This document shows positions 7,854 to 17,085 of a stretch of 64,000 nucleotides of DNA, in pieces. The first letter of the stretch is position 1. Every line of letters begins with the position of its first letter. Source of the stretch: Indibacter alkaliphilus LW1 (GTDB lineage Bacteria; Bacteroidota; Bacteroidia; Cytophagales; Cyclobacteriaceae); assembly GCF_000295935.2 (NCBI RefSeq), contig NZ_ALWO02000002.1, forward strand, positions 1 to 64,000. The letters are read 5' to 3'. The notes beneath the pieces are model-generated. The model made no database searches and had not been told where the DNA came from. It worked only from the letters and a program-made list of their open reading frames with translations. The translations under genes were made by a program, and so were the position numbers.

Positions 7854-10800
7854 TTGGAAAAGAACCCGAAAGTTACGGAAAAAATACTGAAAGCCTTAAG
7901 GCTAATCTTCAGGCTGACTCTTTTCCTTATCCTAGGTCTATTTTTGATCGCAACTTTGCTTCAGATTCCTTACTTTCAAACGAAGCTAACCAATAACCTT
8001 ACAAATTACATCAGCAAAAATACAGGTTTTAAAACAAGCATTTCCAAAGTTAAAATCCGATGGTGGGACGCAATCAGCCTCAATGATCTGATTATTTATG
8101 ACCAAAAGGACAGCCTAATGATCGACCTGGAAGAAGTCTACATTGACTTTTCGATCAAAGGGCTTTTTGACAGAGTAAATCCATCATTGGATCAGATTAA
8201 AATGGAAAGGGGAAATGTCCGTCTGATCTTCCACGAAGGCGAGGAATACCTCAATATTTCTGAGTTTTTTTCGGAAATAAACAGGATTTTGCCAGGTACC
8301 AAAGATCCGGATAAGCCATCGGGTAGATTTGAAATAGCCAATATATACTTCAATGAAACATCACTGGATATTCTGAATTATTCAGCTATACCGGTCAGTT
8401 CGGGCTTTGACTACAACAACCTCAGATTTCGGGAACTCATTGCCGATGCTGATAATTTTTATACTGATGGCCCGCTACTGGGTATGAAGGTGAATTACTT
8501 AAGAGGAGTAGAATCCACTTCCGGAATGGTCTTTCAACAGCTCAAAACGGATTTTTCCTATGCACCTAATTTTATGGAATTTGATAATCTCTATTTAAGG
8601 TCAAATAACACAGAAATTAAGGACTACCTGAAGTTCAGCTACCCCAGCAGTCGATCTCTTTCGAATTTCAATCAGGAAGTCCAGATTTTAGCCAGACTTG
8701 ACGAGGCTGTTTTGGAAATTAAAGACTTAAACTATTTCACAGATGAAATACCTGAAATTGAAGACAGGATTTTTTTAAGTGGCGAAATCAGCGGAACTGT
8801 TGAGAAACTAATCTCAAACCAACTTCTGATCCGATTTGGTCAAAGAAGTGCCTTGTTCGGAAAATTCAAAATCGATGGATTGCCTGATATCAGAAATACT
8901 TTTTTTGAAATGTCATTGATGAATTCGGTTCTGAACAGTACTGACCTTTCTCCATATATTTCAAAGGAGGCCAGACAGGAAATCAATAAATTTAGGGATA
9001 TCCGCTTTGATACGGATTTTTCGGGATTTCTTCACTTTTTCACATTCAACGGGAATTTCCGGACAGGCATAGGTAACATGTTGGGAAGACTGAGCTACAA
9101 GTTGGAAAACAACACCCCAACCTATTCAGGTAGACTGGAGCTAAATAACCTCGACTTGGGTGTTTTACTCGAAGATAAGGAGCGTTTCCAGAAAGTATCA
9201 ATGACCGGCCGCATCAAAGGTACTGGGCTTTCAGTAGAAACAGCCTTGCTGGAAGTAGATGCCGATATCCGCAAAATGGGGGTCCTAGGCTATGATTACA
9301 CCAATATCCGTACAGATGCAACCTACGGGAAAGATCTTTTCAGAGGAAATATTGCCGTAAATGACCCCTATTTGAAAGGTGAGGCGCAGGGTGTACTCGA
9401 TGTAAGAGACGGAAAGGATTCTATTAGACTCAATGTGTCTTTGGACACTGCTTACCTGAAGGAACTGAAAATCGTGGAAAGGGACCTCTTCGCAAGTGGA
9501 AAAGTAGACATGGATACCAAAGGAGTGACTTTGGATGACATTGAAGGAATTGCCAGATTCAGTGATATTGGGATAAGTTATGAAGGGAGAAATCTCAACA
9601 TTGACAATTTCTTTTTCCAGTCCTTATTTACGGATGAATCAAGAGTCATATCCCTCAACTCTGACCTTTTGGTGGCGGGAATTTCCGGAATTTTCAAAAT
9701 CGATGAATTGATTAACGATGTAACCAACCTTAGCAAAGAGTATTTTGCCATATTGACCAACAGCGAAAGTACTGTAGATGTCAGTCAAGTAGGTTTGCAT
9801 GAACCTTATAGCATTGATATTAATCTGAATTTCATCGATATCAACCCGATCATAAATCTGATAGAGCCCAAAGCTTCCATTTCTACCAATACTTTGATAG
9901 AAGGGGCCTTTTATCAAACGCCAGACAATACAATCCTGAATTTCTTTTCAAGCATTGACAGTATTTATTACAATGGCAACTTCTTCTTTGATACCAATCT
10001 GGATTTCAACACCTCAAAGCTAACCCGAAGCAATGATGTGTTGGCTTCGTTTTTTGTGTCTTCAAGGCAACAAACACTTACCTCAGGGCTGATTTTCAAC
10101 AACCTCGAAATGGAAGCCATCTGGGATGAAAACAACATTGATTTCACCTACAAACAGGATCAATTGAGTACTGGAAGTTATATAAGAATCCAAAATGAGA
10201 TTTCAATTTTTCCGGACCATACCAATATCGTGTTTGAACCCTCTGAGCTCAAAATCATAGACAAGGTCTGGAATTTCGACCCCGAAAACAGCATATTTAT
10301 TACAGACAATACTTTCTTATTTGACAACCTGAAGCTGTATAACGAAAGTCAATACATCTCTCTGAATGGAGTTATTTCCAATAAGGCTGAGGATGTCCTT
10401 GGACTGGAAATCAAAGATGTAAGTCTTGATTTTTTCAATACACTTTCAGTGAAAGAATTTGAAGGATTGGCCAATGGGCAATTTGGTTTCAGCAATTTCT
10501 TTGAAACTCTTGCTATCAATGGGCAATTAAACATTGATGATTTTTATATCAATAACTTTCTCATCGGTGATATAGAGGCGGGGACATTTTTTTCCGAGGG
10601 ACTGATCAATGTGGAATTGAATAATTACAGGCAGGGAAAAAAAGTAATCTCCCTGGAAGGCTCTTTGGGCAGTGAAGATCAAAATCTTTCACTTTTGGCT
10701 AAACTGGAAGAAGCAAACCTTTCAGTATTGGAGCCATTTCTGGAAGACTATGTCACTCAAATGGGAGGAACGGTTTCAGGTGACTTGGAAATAGGAGGAA

Positions 10801-12473
10801 CAGTTGCTTTTCCAGTGGTTTTGGGAACCGGTAAAGTAAGTGGCGGCAGGCTTTTGGTAAATTATCTCAACACCCGCTATACCATAGATGGGAACTTGGT
10901 ATTTGAACCCAATGAGATCAGTTTCAGAGAACTTACACTGAGAGATATCAACGACAACAGGGCTAGGATGCGCGGGGGAATTTCCCATGACTATTTCAGG
11001 GATTTTGTTCTGGATATTTCCTCTAATATGGAGAACTTTCAAGTTCTCAACACCTCTATCAGAGACAATGATCTGTTCTATGGTACCGCCAATGTAAGCG
11101 GAACTTTGAATATTTTTGGAGCTGCCAATAACCTAGATATTACAGCTAGAGCGACTTCACAACCCAATACGAGAATATTCATTCCTTTCGGCACTTCAAA
11201 TGTTCAGGCACAGGAAGATTTTATCAATATCATCAATGTGCGCGATACTACCCAAAGGGTTTCCTTTGAGGAATCTGTTGAAAAATTGGCTATCAACAAT
11301 GTGCGGATGAATTTCGCTTTGGACATCACCCCTGAGGCTTATACAGAAATTCAGATTGACCCAAGAACAGGAGAAAATATTCAAGGAAGGGGAAGAGGCG
11401 TGCTTAATCTGGGTATTGATACCCAAGGAAATTTCACCATGCAGGGGAATTATGAAATCACCGAAGCCCGGTACAACTTCTCCCTTTATAATGTCATTCG
11501 AAGAGAATTCGTTATTGAACCTGGCGGAAGGATTTCCTGGTATGGAGACCCCTATGAGGGGGTAATGGACCTAAGAGCCTATTATCAGGAAAGTGTATCC
11601 CTGCAAAATCTGCAAAACGTACAAAATCAAGGTTTGGAAGATCCACAAATGCGCAGGAGATGGCCACTCAGAGTGATTATGGATTTAAAAGGAAATCTGC
11701 TTTCACCAGATATCACCTTTAACTTTGATTTTGCTGAATTTCCATCAGAGGGAAATATTCAGACCTATATCTCAGCCTTCCAAAATAGGATTGCCAACGA
11801 TGAGCAGGAAAAAAACAGGCAGGTTTTCTCAGTGATTATGATGCGGTCTCTTTCGCCTGAAGGTCAGTTTAGCGGGGTCAGCAATATTGCAACCTCAAAC
11901 CTTAGCCAATTACTTTCTTCCCAACTGAATAGTTTTATTGCCCAAGTAGATCAAAATCTGGAAGTAGATATAGATTTGGCAAACTTGGACCAGACGGCAT
12001 TGGAAACATTTCAGCTGCGGGTGGCTTATACCTTTCTTGACGGAAGGTTGAGAGTCACAAGAGACGGAGGGTTTACGGATCTTCAGGGCAATGCTGACCT
12101 GAACAGTATTGCAGGAGATTGGCAGGCAGAATATCTGCTTACCGAAGATGGTCGGTATAGAATGAGAATTTACAATAGAAATAATTTCAATACCTTCACA
12201 TCACTTTCTCTTGCCAGAAATGTTGCCACTTACGGGGTTTCTGTATCCCAAAACCTGTCTTTCAATACTTTCGGTGAACTGTGGAATAAGATCAAAACAG
12301 GGGAAAGGGAAAAATTACGCATCAATGATACAGACGACTTCCTGAGGTATGAGTTTGAGGAAGCTGATGAATGGAAGCCTATTCCTTTAAAAGACCTGGA
12401 CAAAAAGATTGAGCCTGAATACCTGGAAATTATTGAAAGGCCTATAAAAACCAGAAAAGAAGAGGAGGATTAA
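7854..12473 (+). CDS. TamB/DUF490-type translocation and assembly module protein
   Basis: Very large (1539 aa) AsmA/TamB-family envelope protein. One N-terminal membrane anchor (residues about 15-36) is followed by a long beta-rich periplasmic body typical of bridge-like lipid-transfer proteins, and a C-terminal TamB/DUF490 domain (last 450 residues or so, with ITEARYNFSLYNVI and the MRSLSP region). It probably spans inner to outer membrane and helps phospholipid transport or outer membrane protein assembly. The start is a TTG: an in-frame stop lies two codons upstream, and any later ATG would lose the anchor. No tamA/BamA-like gene is adjacent. It is divergent from tsaD, and the photolyase gene follows after 48 bp. 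Confidence 0.85.
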   Translation: MEKNPKVTEKILKALRLIFRLTLFLILGLFLIATLLQIPYFQTKLTNNLTNYISKNTGFKTSISKVKIRWWDAISLNDLIIYDQKDSLMIDLEEVYIDFSIKGLFDRVNPSLDQIKMERGNVRLIFHEGEEYLNISEFFSEINRILPGTKDPDKPSGRFEIANIYFNETSLDILNYSAIPVSSGFDYNNLRFRELIADADNFYTDGPLLGMKVNYLRGVESTSGMVFQQLKTDFSYAPNFMEFDNLYLRSNNTEIKDYLKFSYPSSRSLSNFNQEVQILARLDEAVLEIKDLNYFTDEIPEIEDRIFLSGEISGTVEKLISNQLLIRFGQRSALFGKFKIDGLPDIRNTFFEMSLMNSVLNSTDLSPYISKEARQEINKFRDIRFDTDFSGFLHFFTFNGNFRTGIGNMLGRLSYKLENNTPTYSGRLELNNLDLGVLLEDKERFQKVSMTGRIKGTGLSVETALLEVDADIRKMGVLGYDYTNIRTDATYGKDLFRGNIAVNDPYLKGEAQGVLDVRDGKDSIRLNVSLDTAYLKELKIVERDLFASGKVDMDTKGVTLDDIEGIARFSDIGISYEGRNLNIDNFFFQSLFTDESRVISLNSDLLVAGISGIFKIDELINDVTNLSKEYFAILTNSESTVDVSQVGLHEPYSIDINLNFIDINPIINLIEPKASISTNTLIEGAFYQTPDNTILNFFSSIDSIYYNGNFFFDTNLDFNTSKLTRSNDVLASFFVSSRQQTLTSGLIFNNLEMEAIWDENNIDFTYKQDQLSTGSYIRIQNEISIFPDHTNIVFEPSELKIIDKVWNFDPENSIFITDNTFLFDNLKLYNESQYISLNGVISNKAEDVLGLEIKDVSLDFFNTLSVKEFEGLANGQFGFSNFFETLAINGQLNIDDFYINNFLIGDIEAGTFFSEGLINVELNNYRQGKKVISLEGSLGSEDQNLSLLAKLEEANLSVLEPFLEDYVTQMGGTVSGDLEIGGTVAFPVVLGTGKVSGGRLLVNYLNTRYTIDGNLVFEPNEISFRELTLRDINDNRARMRGGISHDYFRDFVLDISSNMENFQVLNTSIRDNDLFYGTANVSGTLNIFGAANNLDITARATSQPNTRIFIPFGTSNVQAQEDFINIINVRDTTQRVSFEESVEKLAINNVRMNFALDITPEAYTEIQIDPRTGENIQGRGRGVLNLGIDTQGNFTMQGNYEITEARYNFSLYNVIRREFVIEPGGRISWYGDPYEGVMDLRAYYQESVSLQNLQNVQNQGLEDPQMRRRWPLRVIMDLKGNLLSPDITFNFDFAEFPSEGNIQTYISAFQNRIANDEQEKNRQVFSVIMMRSLSPEGQFSGVSNIATSNLSQLLSSQLNSFIAQVDQNLEVDIDLANLDQTALETFQLRVAYTFLDGRLRVTRDGGFTDLQGNADLNSIAGDWQAEYLLTEDGRYRMRIYNRNNFNTFTSLSLARNVATYGVSVSQNLSFNTFGELWNKIKTGEREKLRINDTDDFLRYEFEEADEWKPIPLKDLDKKIEPEYLEIIERPIKTRKEEED

Positions 12474-12521
12474 AACATTTTCAAAAGCTAAAGTATTCTA
12501 AACCCAAGCAATCATTTATAT

Positions 12522-13820
12522 ATGGAACAAATTAGCATATTCTGGTTTAGGAGAGATTTAAGATTAGAAGACAATACGGGATTATACTATGCCTTTGAGC
12601 AAGAAGAAAATGTCTTACCTCTATTTATTTTTGACAGAAATATTCTGGATGACCTGGAGGATAAAAAAGATGCTAGGGTAGAATTTATCCATGATCAGAT
12701 CCAAAAAATATCCAATGGACTCAAAGATTTTGAAAGCAGTATTTTGGTCAAATATGGCAAGCCTCTGGATATATGGCAAGAGCTATTGGAGGAATATGAT
12801 ATCCAAAACGTCTATACCAACAGGGATTACGAACCTTATGCCAAAGAAAGGGACACCCAGGTCAAGAAACTGCTCAAAGAAAGAAATATACAGTTTTTGG
12901 ATTTCAAAGATCAGGTGATCTTTGAAAAAGATGAGATTGTAAACGGTTCAGGGGATTTTTATAAAGTATTTACCCCATACAGCAAGGTATGGTTGGAGAA
13001 ATTCCACAAATCCAAAATCGAAACTGTCTCATTGGATGGAAGAAAACGCAACTTTTTTAAAACTAAGCCATTGGATATCCCCAGTCTGGAGGACATGGGA
13101 TTTGAAAAAACCGAAATCAAGATTCCTCCTTTGGAAATTGATAAACCTTTGATCAGAAAATACGACAAAACCCGTAATTTTCCGGCTATAAACGGCACAA
13201 GCAGACTAGGGATCCATTTGAGATTTGGGACCATTAGCATACGGAAACTGGCATTGGAAGCGTACGAGCTGAATAAAACCTACCTCAATGAACTGATATG
13301 GAGGGAGTTTTATATGATGATTCTTTACCACAATCCCGATGTGGTAGATAAAGCTTTCAAACCAAAATATGATCAGATTCCTTGGCGAAATAAGGAAGAT
13401 GAATTTGAAAAATGGTGTGAAGGAAAAACAGGATATCCTATAGTAGACGCTGGCATGAGAGAACTCAATCAGACAGGATACATGCACAATAGAGTCCGGA
13501 TGATTGTGGCGAGCTTTCTCACCAAACATCTTTTGATTGACTGGAGGTGGGGAGAAGCATATTTTGCAAAGAAACTACTGGATTTTGAACTGTCTTCCAA
13601 CAATGGAGGTTGGCAATGGGCTGCAGGAACGGGAACTGATGCCCAACCTTATTTCAGGGTTTTCAACCCTGAATCACAAACTGAAAAGTTTGACAAAGAA
13701 TTGAAATACATTAAAAAATGGGTTCCTGAATATGGAACTGACAAATACCCTGAACCCATTGTGGCTCATAAAGCCGCACGGAAAAGGGCTATTGAAACCT
13801 ACAAAAAAGCACTGAATTGA
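12522..13820 (+). CDS. phrB: Deoxyribodipyrimidine photolyase (cryptochrome/photolyase family)
   Basis: Light-driven repair of cyclobutane pyrimidine dimers with FAD. The 432-aa protein starts with the antenna-domain signature FWFRRDLRLEDNTGL. Its FAD-binding helical domain shows WREFYMMILYH, GYPIVDAGMRELNQTGYMHN, RM, and the class I C-terminal signature DFELSSNNGGWQWAAGTGTD. It lies downstream of the tamB-like gene and overlaps the next start by one base (TGATG), suggesting coupled translation with the Smr protein. A cryptochrome signalling role cannot be excluded, but the NGGWQWAAGTGTD block is typical of true CPD photolyases. Confidence 0.92.
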   Translation: MEQISIFWFRRDLRLEDNTGLYYAFEQEENVLPLFIFDRNILDDLEDKKDARVEFIHDQIQKISNGLKDFESSILVKYGKPLDIWQELLEEYDIQNVYTNRDYEPYAKERDTQVKKLLKERNIQFLDFKDQVIFEKDEIVNGSGDFYKVFTPYSKVWLEKFHKSKIETVSLDGRKRNFFKTKPLDIPSLEDMGFEKTEIKIPPLEIDKPLIRKYDKTRNFPAINGTSRLGIHLRFGTISIRKLALEAYELNKTYLNELIWREFYMMILYHNPDVVDKAFKPKYDQIPWRNKEDEFEKWCEGKTGYPIVDAGMRELNQTGYMHNRVRMIVASFLTKHLLIDWRWGEAYFAKKLLDFELSSNNGGWQWAAGTGTDAQPYFRVFNPESQTEKFDKELKYIKKWVPEYGTDKYPEPIVAHKAARKRAIETYKKALN

Positions 13821-14773
13821 TGAATATAGGAGATCGTGTAAGATTATTGCATGGAAATGAAGAAGGGGTAATCACCAAAATTTCTGCTGGGGGGAGAGTA
13901 GAAGTAGAGATAGAAGATGGTTTTCGAATCCCTGCTATGAAAAATGAGGTGGTCCTGATTTCGAAAGCAGAAAGGGCCCATTTCGGTAGCTCAAGTGATA
14001 CAGAGTCCTCCAAAACAACTGAATTTATCCCATCCAAAGTTTCCAATTCCAATGAAGGATTATTTTTGGCCTACTTACCTATTAATGACAAAGACCATAG
14101 TGTCTATATCAGTAACAATACGGAAAAAGACACTTTAGCTTTAATCACAGAGCATTACGGAAGCAATTCCCAGGCCTTACTTGCCGAAAAAATCCCAGCA
14201 AAAACAAGTCGGAAAGTAACTGAAAAATCAATTCAGAACTTTGAAGAATGGCCCACGCTCCTTCTACAATTTTTCCCTATAAACAATAGAATTGAAAAGA
14301 CAGAAACACCATTTGAAAGAAAAATAAAATTTAAGGCATCCTCCTTCTTCAAAAGCAAAGGGAAAGCTCCTATCATAGAAAAAGAAGGCTATGTTTTCAA
14401 ATTGAGTGAAAACAGTGTTGAAATTGATGTTCATCAACTTAATGAGCAATTAAACCCCGGTAAAAAGGCGCTGGTTCAGGAATTCCCGAGGCCACCCAGA
14501 GAAATTGATCTTCATATAGAAAAATTGAGCAAAGAACATGAATTCATGAGCAATTCAGAAATGCTCAAGCTTCAGATGGAAGTATTTGAAAGAAACCTGA
14601 ATTATGCAATTGCCTCTGGAATGGATGAAATTTCCTTTATCCATGGAATAGGTAACGGAGTTCTGAAAAAAGAAATTCACAAGTATTTGAGCCAATTGGG
14701 AAATATTAAGTATTTTCAAGACACGCAGAAGAGCCGTTTTGGTTATGGCGCTACGCTTGTCAGAATATCTTAA
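13820..14773 (+). CDS. DUF2027 domain-containing Smr/MutS2-type protein
   Basis: 317-aa protein. The N-terminal 60 residues (IGDRVRLLHGNEEGVITKI) resemble the Tudor/KOW-like front of DUF2027 proteins, the middle is the DUF2027 beta domain, and the C-terminal 85 residues form an Smr domain: EIDLHIEKL gives the DLH variant of the family's LDLHG motif, and FIHGIGNGVLKKEI the loop HGxGxGxL. Smr domains nick or cleave nucleic acids, including RNA at collided ribosomes. The ATG at 13820 overlaps the photolyase stop. A TTG at 13817 is possible but less likely. It ends four bases before the next gene, so the three genes look like one operon. Confidence 0.82.
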   Translation: MNIGDRVRLLHGNEEGVITKISAGGRVEVEIEDGFRIPAMKNEVVLISKAERAHFGSSSDTESSKTTEFIPSKVSNSNEGLFLAYLPINDKDHSVYISNNTEKDTLALITEHYGSNSQALLAEKIPAKTSRKVTEKSIQNFEEWPTLLLQFFPINNRIEKTETPFERKIKFKASSFFKSKGKAPIIEKEGYVFKLSENSVEIDVHQLNEQLNPGKKALVQEFPRPPREIDLHIEKLSKEHEFMSNSEMLKLQMEVFERNLNYAIASGMDEISFIHGIGNGVLKKEIHKYLSQLGNIKYFQDTQKSRFGYGATLVRIS

Positions 14774-14776
14774 TCC

Positions 14777-15610
14777 ATGCAAGGTAAAATATCTCCTGTT
14801 TTCAGGCTTTTTCAACAACATTTTGCAGAAGCCAAGTCAGCATACGTAGCTCTAAGCAAGCAGTTTAGAGGAAAAAAAGCCATTGAACTGGAAAGCAGAC
14901 TCATTTTCCTGGAAGTCTACCTTGATTTGCTTTCACACATTCATTTCAAAGAAGATGGGTTGAAGTTTGAGCTTTTTTCTCCTTTCAGAAATATTTTCCG
15001 CGGACTGAAAAAAACCAAACACCTGAAAATGGTCATCAATCAGGTGGAGGCCATAAAGCTTAAAGAATCCATAGAGTTTAAATCATATACCAAGTCGCTT
15101 TTGAATGAAAAAAACCAACTCTATGCAGAAGTCTATGATCAGGTATTGGTCTCTCCCTTACATATTTGGGAAACGCTGTACAATGCTTCTTCCAAATTAA
15201 GTAAAGGATTAAAACCCTTGATGATCAATACCGCCACCACTCAAATCATCAATGAGGAATTGGAGTATTTCAACCTGGATCATAAAACAAAACTTGACAG
15301 TAAAGCATTGAAAGATATCTATGAGGGGCTTAGGGTTATCATCGCTTTGGAAAATTTACGGATTGAATCAGGATTTAATCCCATTTTCGTAGATGAGGTA
15401 CACCAAAGGATGGGAACTTTACAAAAATCCCTGCTCAATTGGTATGAAAACCACCTCTTCATTCAACACCTGACTGGCTTTTTGTCTGACAAGCAAAATA
15501 TTTCCAATAAATACCTAGACTTACTTGAAAATCTTCACCTAAATAAAAAAAATCATAAGTCTAATGTAGAAAAACAGGTAAGAGACCTTTTTGAGAAGAT
15601 TTTAGACTAG
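14777..15610 (+). CDS. Conserved-looking helical protein of unknown function
   Basis: 277-aa soluble, mostly alpha-helical and lysine-rich protein with no signal peptide or membrane segment. I do not recognise the family. The charged helices, with scattered His and Arg (HIHFKEDGLKFEL near residue 55, ENLRIESG near residue 195), are loosely reminiscent of CHAD-type polyphosphate-binding bundles, but I cannot support that assignment. It follows the Smr gene by four bases and is probably translated from the same mRNA. It ends three bases from the convergent glycosyltransferase gene. Confidence 0.7.
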   Translation: MQGKISPVFRLFQQHFAEAKSAYVALSKQFRGKKAIELESRLIFLEVYLDLLSHIHFKEDGLKFELFSPFRNIFRGLKKTKHLKMVINQVEAIKLKESIEFKSYTKSLLNEKNQLYAEVYDQVLVSPLHIWETLYNASSKLSKGLKPLMINTATTQIINEELEYFNLDHKTKLDSKALKDIYEGLRVIIALENLRIESGFNPIFVDEVHQRMGTLQKSLLNWYENHLFIQHLTGFLSDKQNISNKYLDLLENLHLNKKNHKSNVEKQVRDLFEKILD

Positions 15611-15612
15611 AA

Positions 15613-17085
15613 CTATATTTTTTGAAAATTATAACTCTTGAAAGATTGCCAGCTTACAAGTCCATATCCTATGGCCAGCATCAGGTGAAAAATCAACATT
15701 TGGTAAGTTCCGGAAATTAGAGATAAAATAACGATCAGAAAAAATACCAAAGCCAAAAAGGCTTCAATATAGGTGGTAAATGGGACCTGAAGCTGATTGT
15801 AAATATTACTGGTCCAAGAGTCCTGGTTACCTTTCAAATTGTATTTTGGAGTACGAATAAAAGGAGACTTCTTCCCACTCAACCCCTCCCAAACTGCTTG
15901 GGCATTATGAACTGACAAGCCCATCGACACGGACAAAAATAACGGAAGCTCCCACAAAAATCTGAAAAAACTTTTTCTGGAAAACCCCACCAAACTTAGA
16001 TTGGCAAAAAAGTAAACCAACGCGATTATCAAAAAGCTAAGCAGAAAGACTGCCGCTGAGCGAAAGTATGAATCCGGAATCATATCCTGCTGAAATGCCC
16101 ACCATATTGGAATACTGCTGAGGCTTACAATGAATACTGCAATAAAAATAACGGCATTGAGCAAATGGGCTGTGGCATGAATCTTTACTTTGGCAGGATA
16201 AGGGTTCAAAAGTACGTTTTTCAAGTGCTTGACAGCACATTCTGCTCCTCCTTTTGTCCAGCGAAACTGCTGTGACTTAATGGCTGACATGATGGGGGGC
16301 AATTCAGCGGGGGATTTTACATCCGGCCTATAGACAAATTTCCATCCTTTTTGCTGCGCTCTATAGCTCAGGTCCAAATCTTCGGTCAGCGTATCTGCTT
16401 CCCAATTACCCGCATCAAGGATACATGCTTTACGCCAAACCCCACCAGTTCCATTGAAATTGATAAATGCCTCTTGATTATTTCTACCTATCTGCTCTAC
16501 CATAAAGTGTGCATCCAAAGCAAAGGCCTGAAGTCTGGTCAAAATAGAAAACTCTTCGTTCAGGTGAGTCCACCTTGACTGAACCATTCCTACTTCCGGC
16601 TCTTCAAAGTGCCCCACTGTAGCTCTTAAAAAGTCTGGATCCGGCAAAAAATCCGCATCAAAAACAGCGATAAACTCTCCTTTCGCTGATTCCAGGCCAG
16701 CTTTCAAAGCACCTGCTTTGAAACCTGATCTGTCCTTTCTGTGAATATATTGAAAATCAATATCAGGATATTCTTTGATTGCTTTTTGGATGATTTCGAC
16801 GGTTTCGTCTGTACTATCATCCAGAATTTGTATTTCAAGTTTTTCACTGGGGTAGTGAAACCCTGCACAGGCATGGATCAGCCTTTCGACAACATAAACT
16901 TCATTGAACACCGGTAATTGAACAGTGACGAAAGGCAGATCGTTTTCATCAGGAAAAGTATGGCTCTTTTTTTTGCGAAGAAATTTAAAAAAATGAAAAA
17001 GCAAATGTGCCTGTGCCAAGCTATAGCAAAGTACAAACAACATCGCTATGGCGTAAATGCCAAGAAATATATAAATGATACTCAT
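15613..17085 (-). CDS. Processive family 2 glycosyltransferase (cellulose/mannan synthase-like)
   Basis: 490-aa membrane GT2. One N-terminal membrane helix (residues 1-25) precedes a cytosolic GT-A domain with DDSTDET (first Asp), DADFLPDP (metal-binding DxD), TEDLDLSYR (TED catalytic base) and QQFRWTKGG (QxxRW acceptor motif). The QxxRW motif marks processive polymer synthases of the CslA/BcsA type. Several C-terminal membrane helices (about residues 310-330, 345-370, 435-485) would form the export channel. It has no PilZ domain. It overlaps the upstream polyferredoxin gene by one base (TAATG), so it is the last gene of a redox operon. The product glycan is unknown. Confidence 0.87.
   Translation of the reverse strand: MSIIYIFLGIYAIAMLFVLCYSLAQAHLLFHFFKFLRKKKSHTFPDENDLPFVTVQLPVFNEVYVVERLIHACAGFHYPSEKLEIQILDDSTDETVEIIQKAIKEYPDIDFQYIHRKDRSGFKAGALKAGLESAKGEFIAVFDADFLPDPDFLRATVGHFEEPEVGMVQSRWTHLNEEFSILTRLQAFALDAHFMVEQIGRNNQEAFINFNGTGGVWRKACILDAGNWEADTLTEDLDLSYRAQQKGWKFVYRPDVKSPAELPPIMSAIKSQQFRWTKGGAECAVKHLKNVLLNPYPAKVKIHATAHLLNAVIFIAVFIVSLSSIPIWWAFQQDMIPDSYFRSAAVFLLSFLIIALVYFFANLSLVGFSRKSFFRFLWELPLFLSVSMGLSVHNAQAVWEGLSGKKSPFIRTPKYNLKGNQDSWTSNIYNQLQVPFTTYIEAFLALVFFLIVILSLISGTYQMLIFHLMLAIGYGLVSWQSFKSYNFQKI

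Noticed and set aside
13912-13935. T-loop-like GGTTTTCGAATCC suggesting a tRNA
   Set aside because: It lies inside the intact DUF2027/Smr gene and has no acceptor stem or anticodon arm around it.
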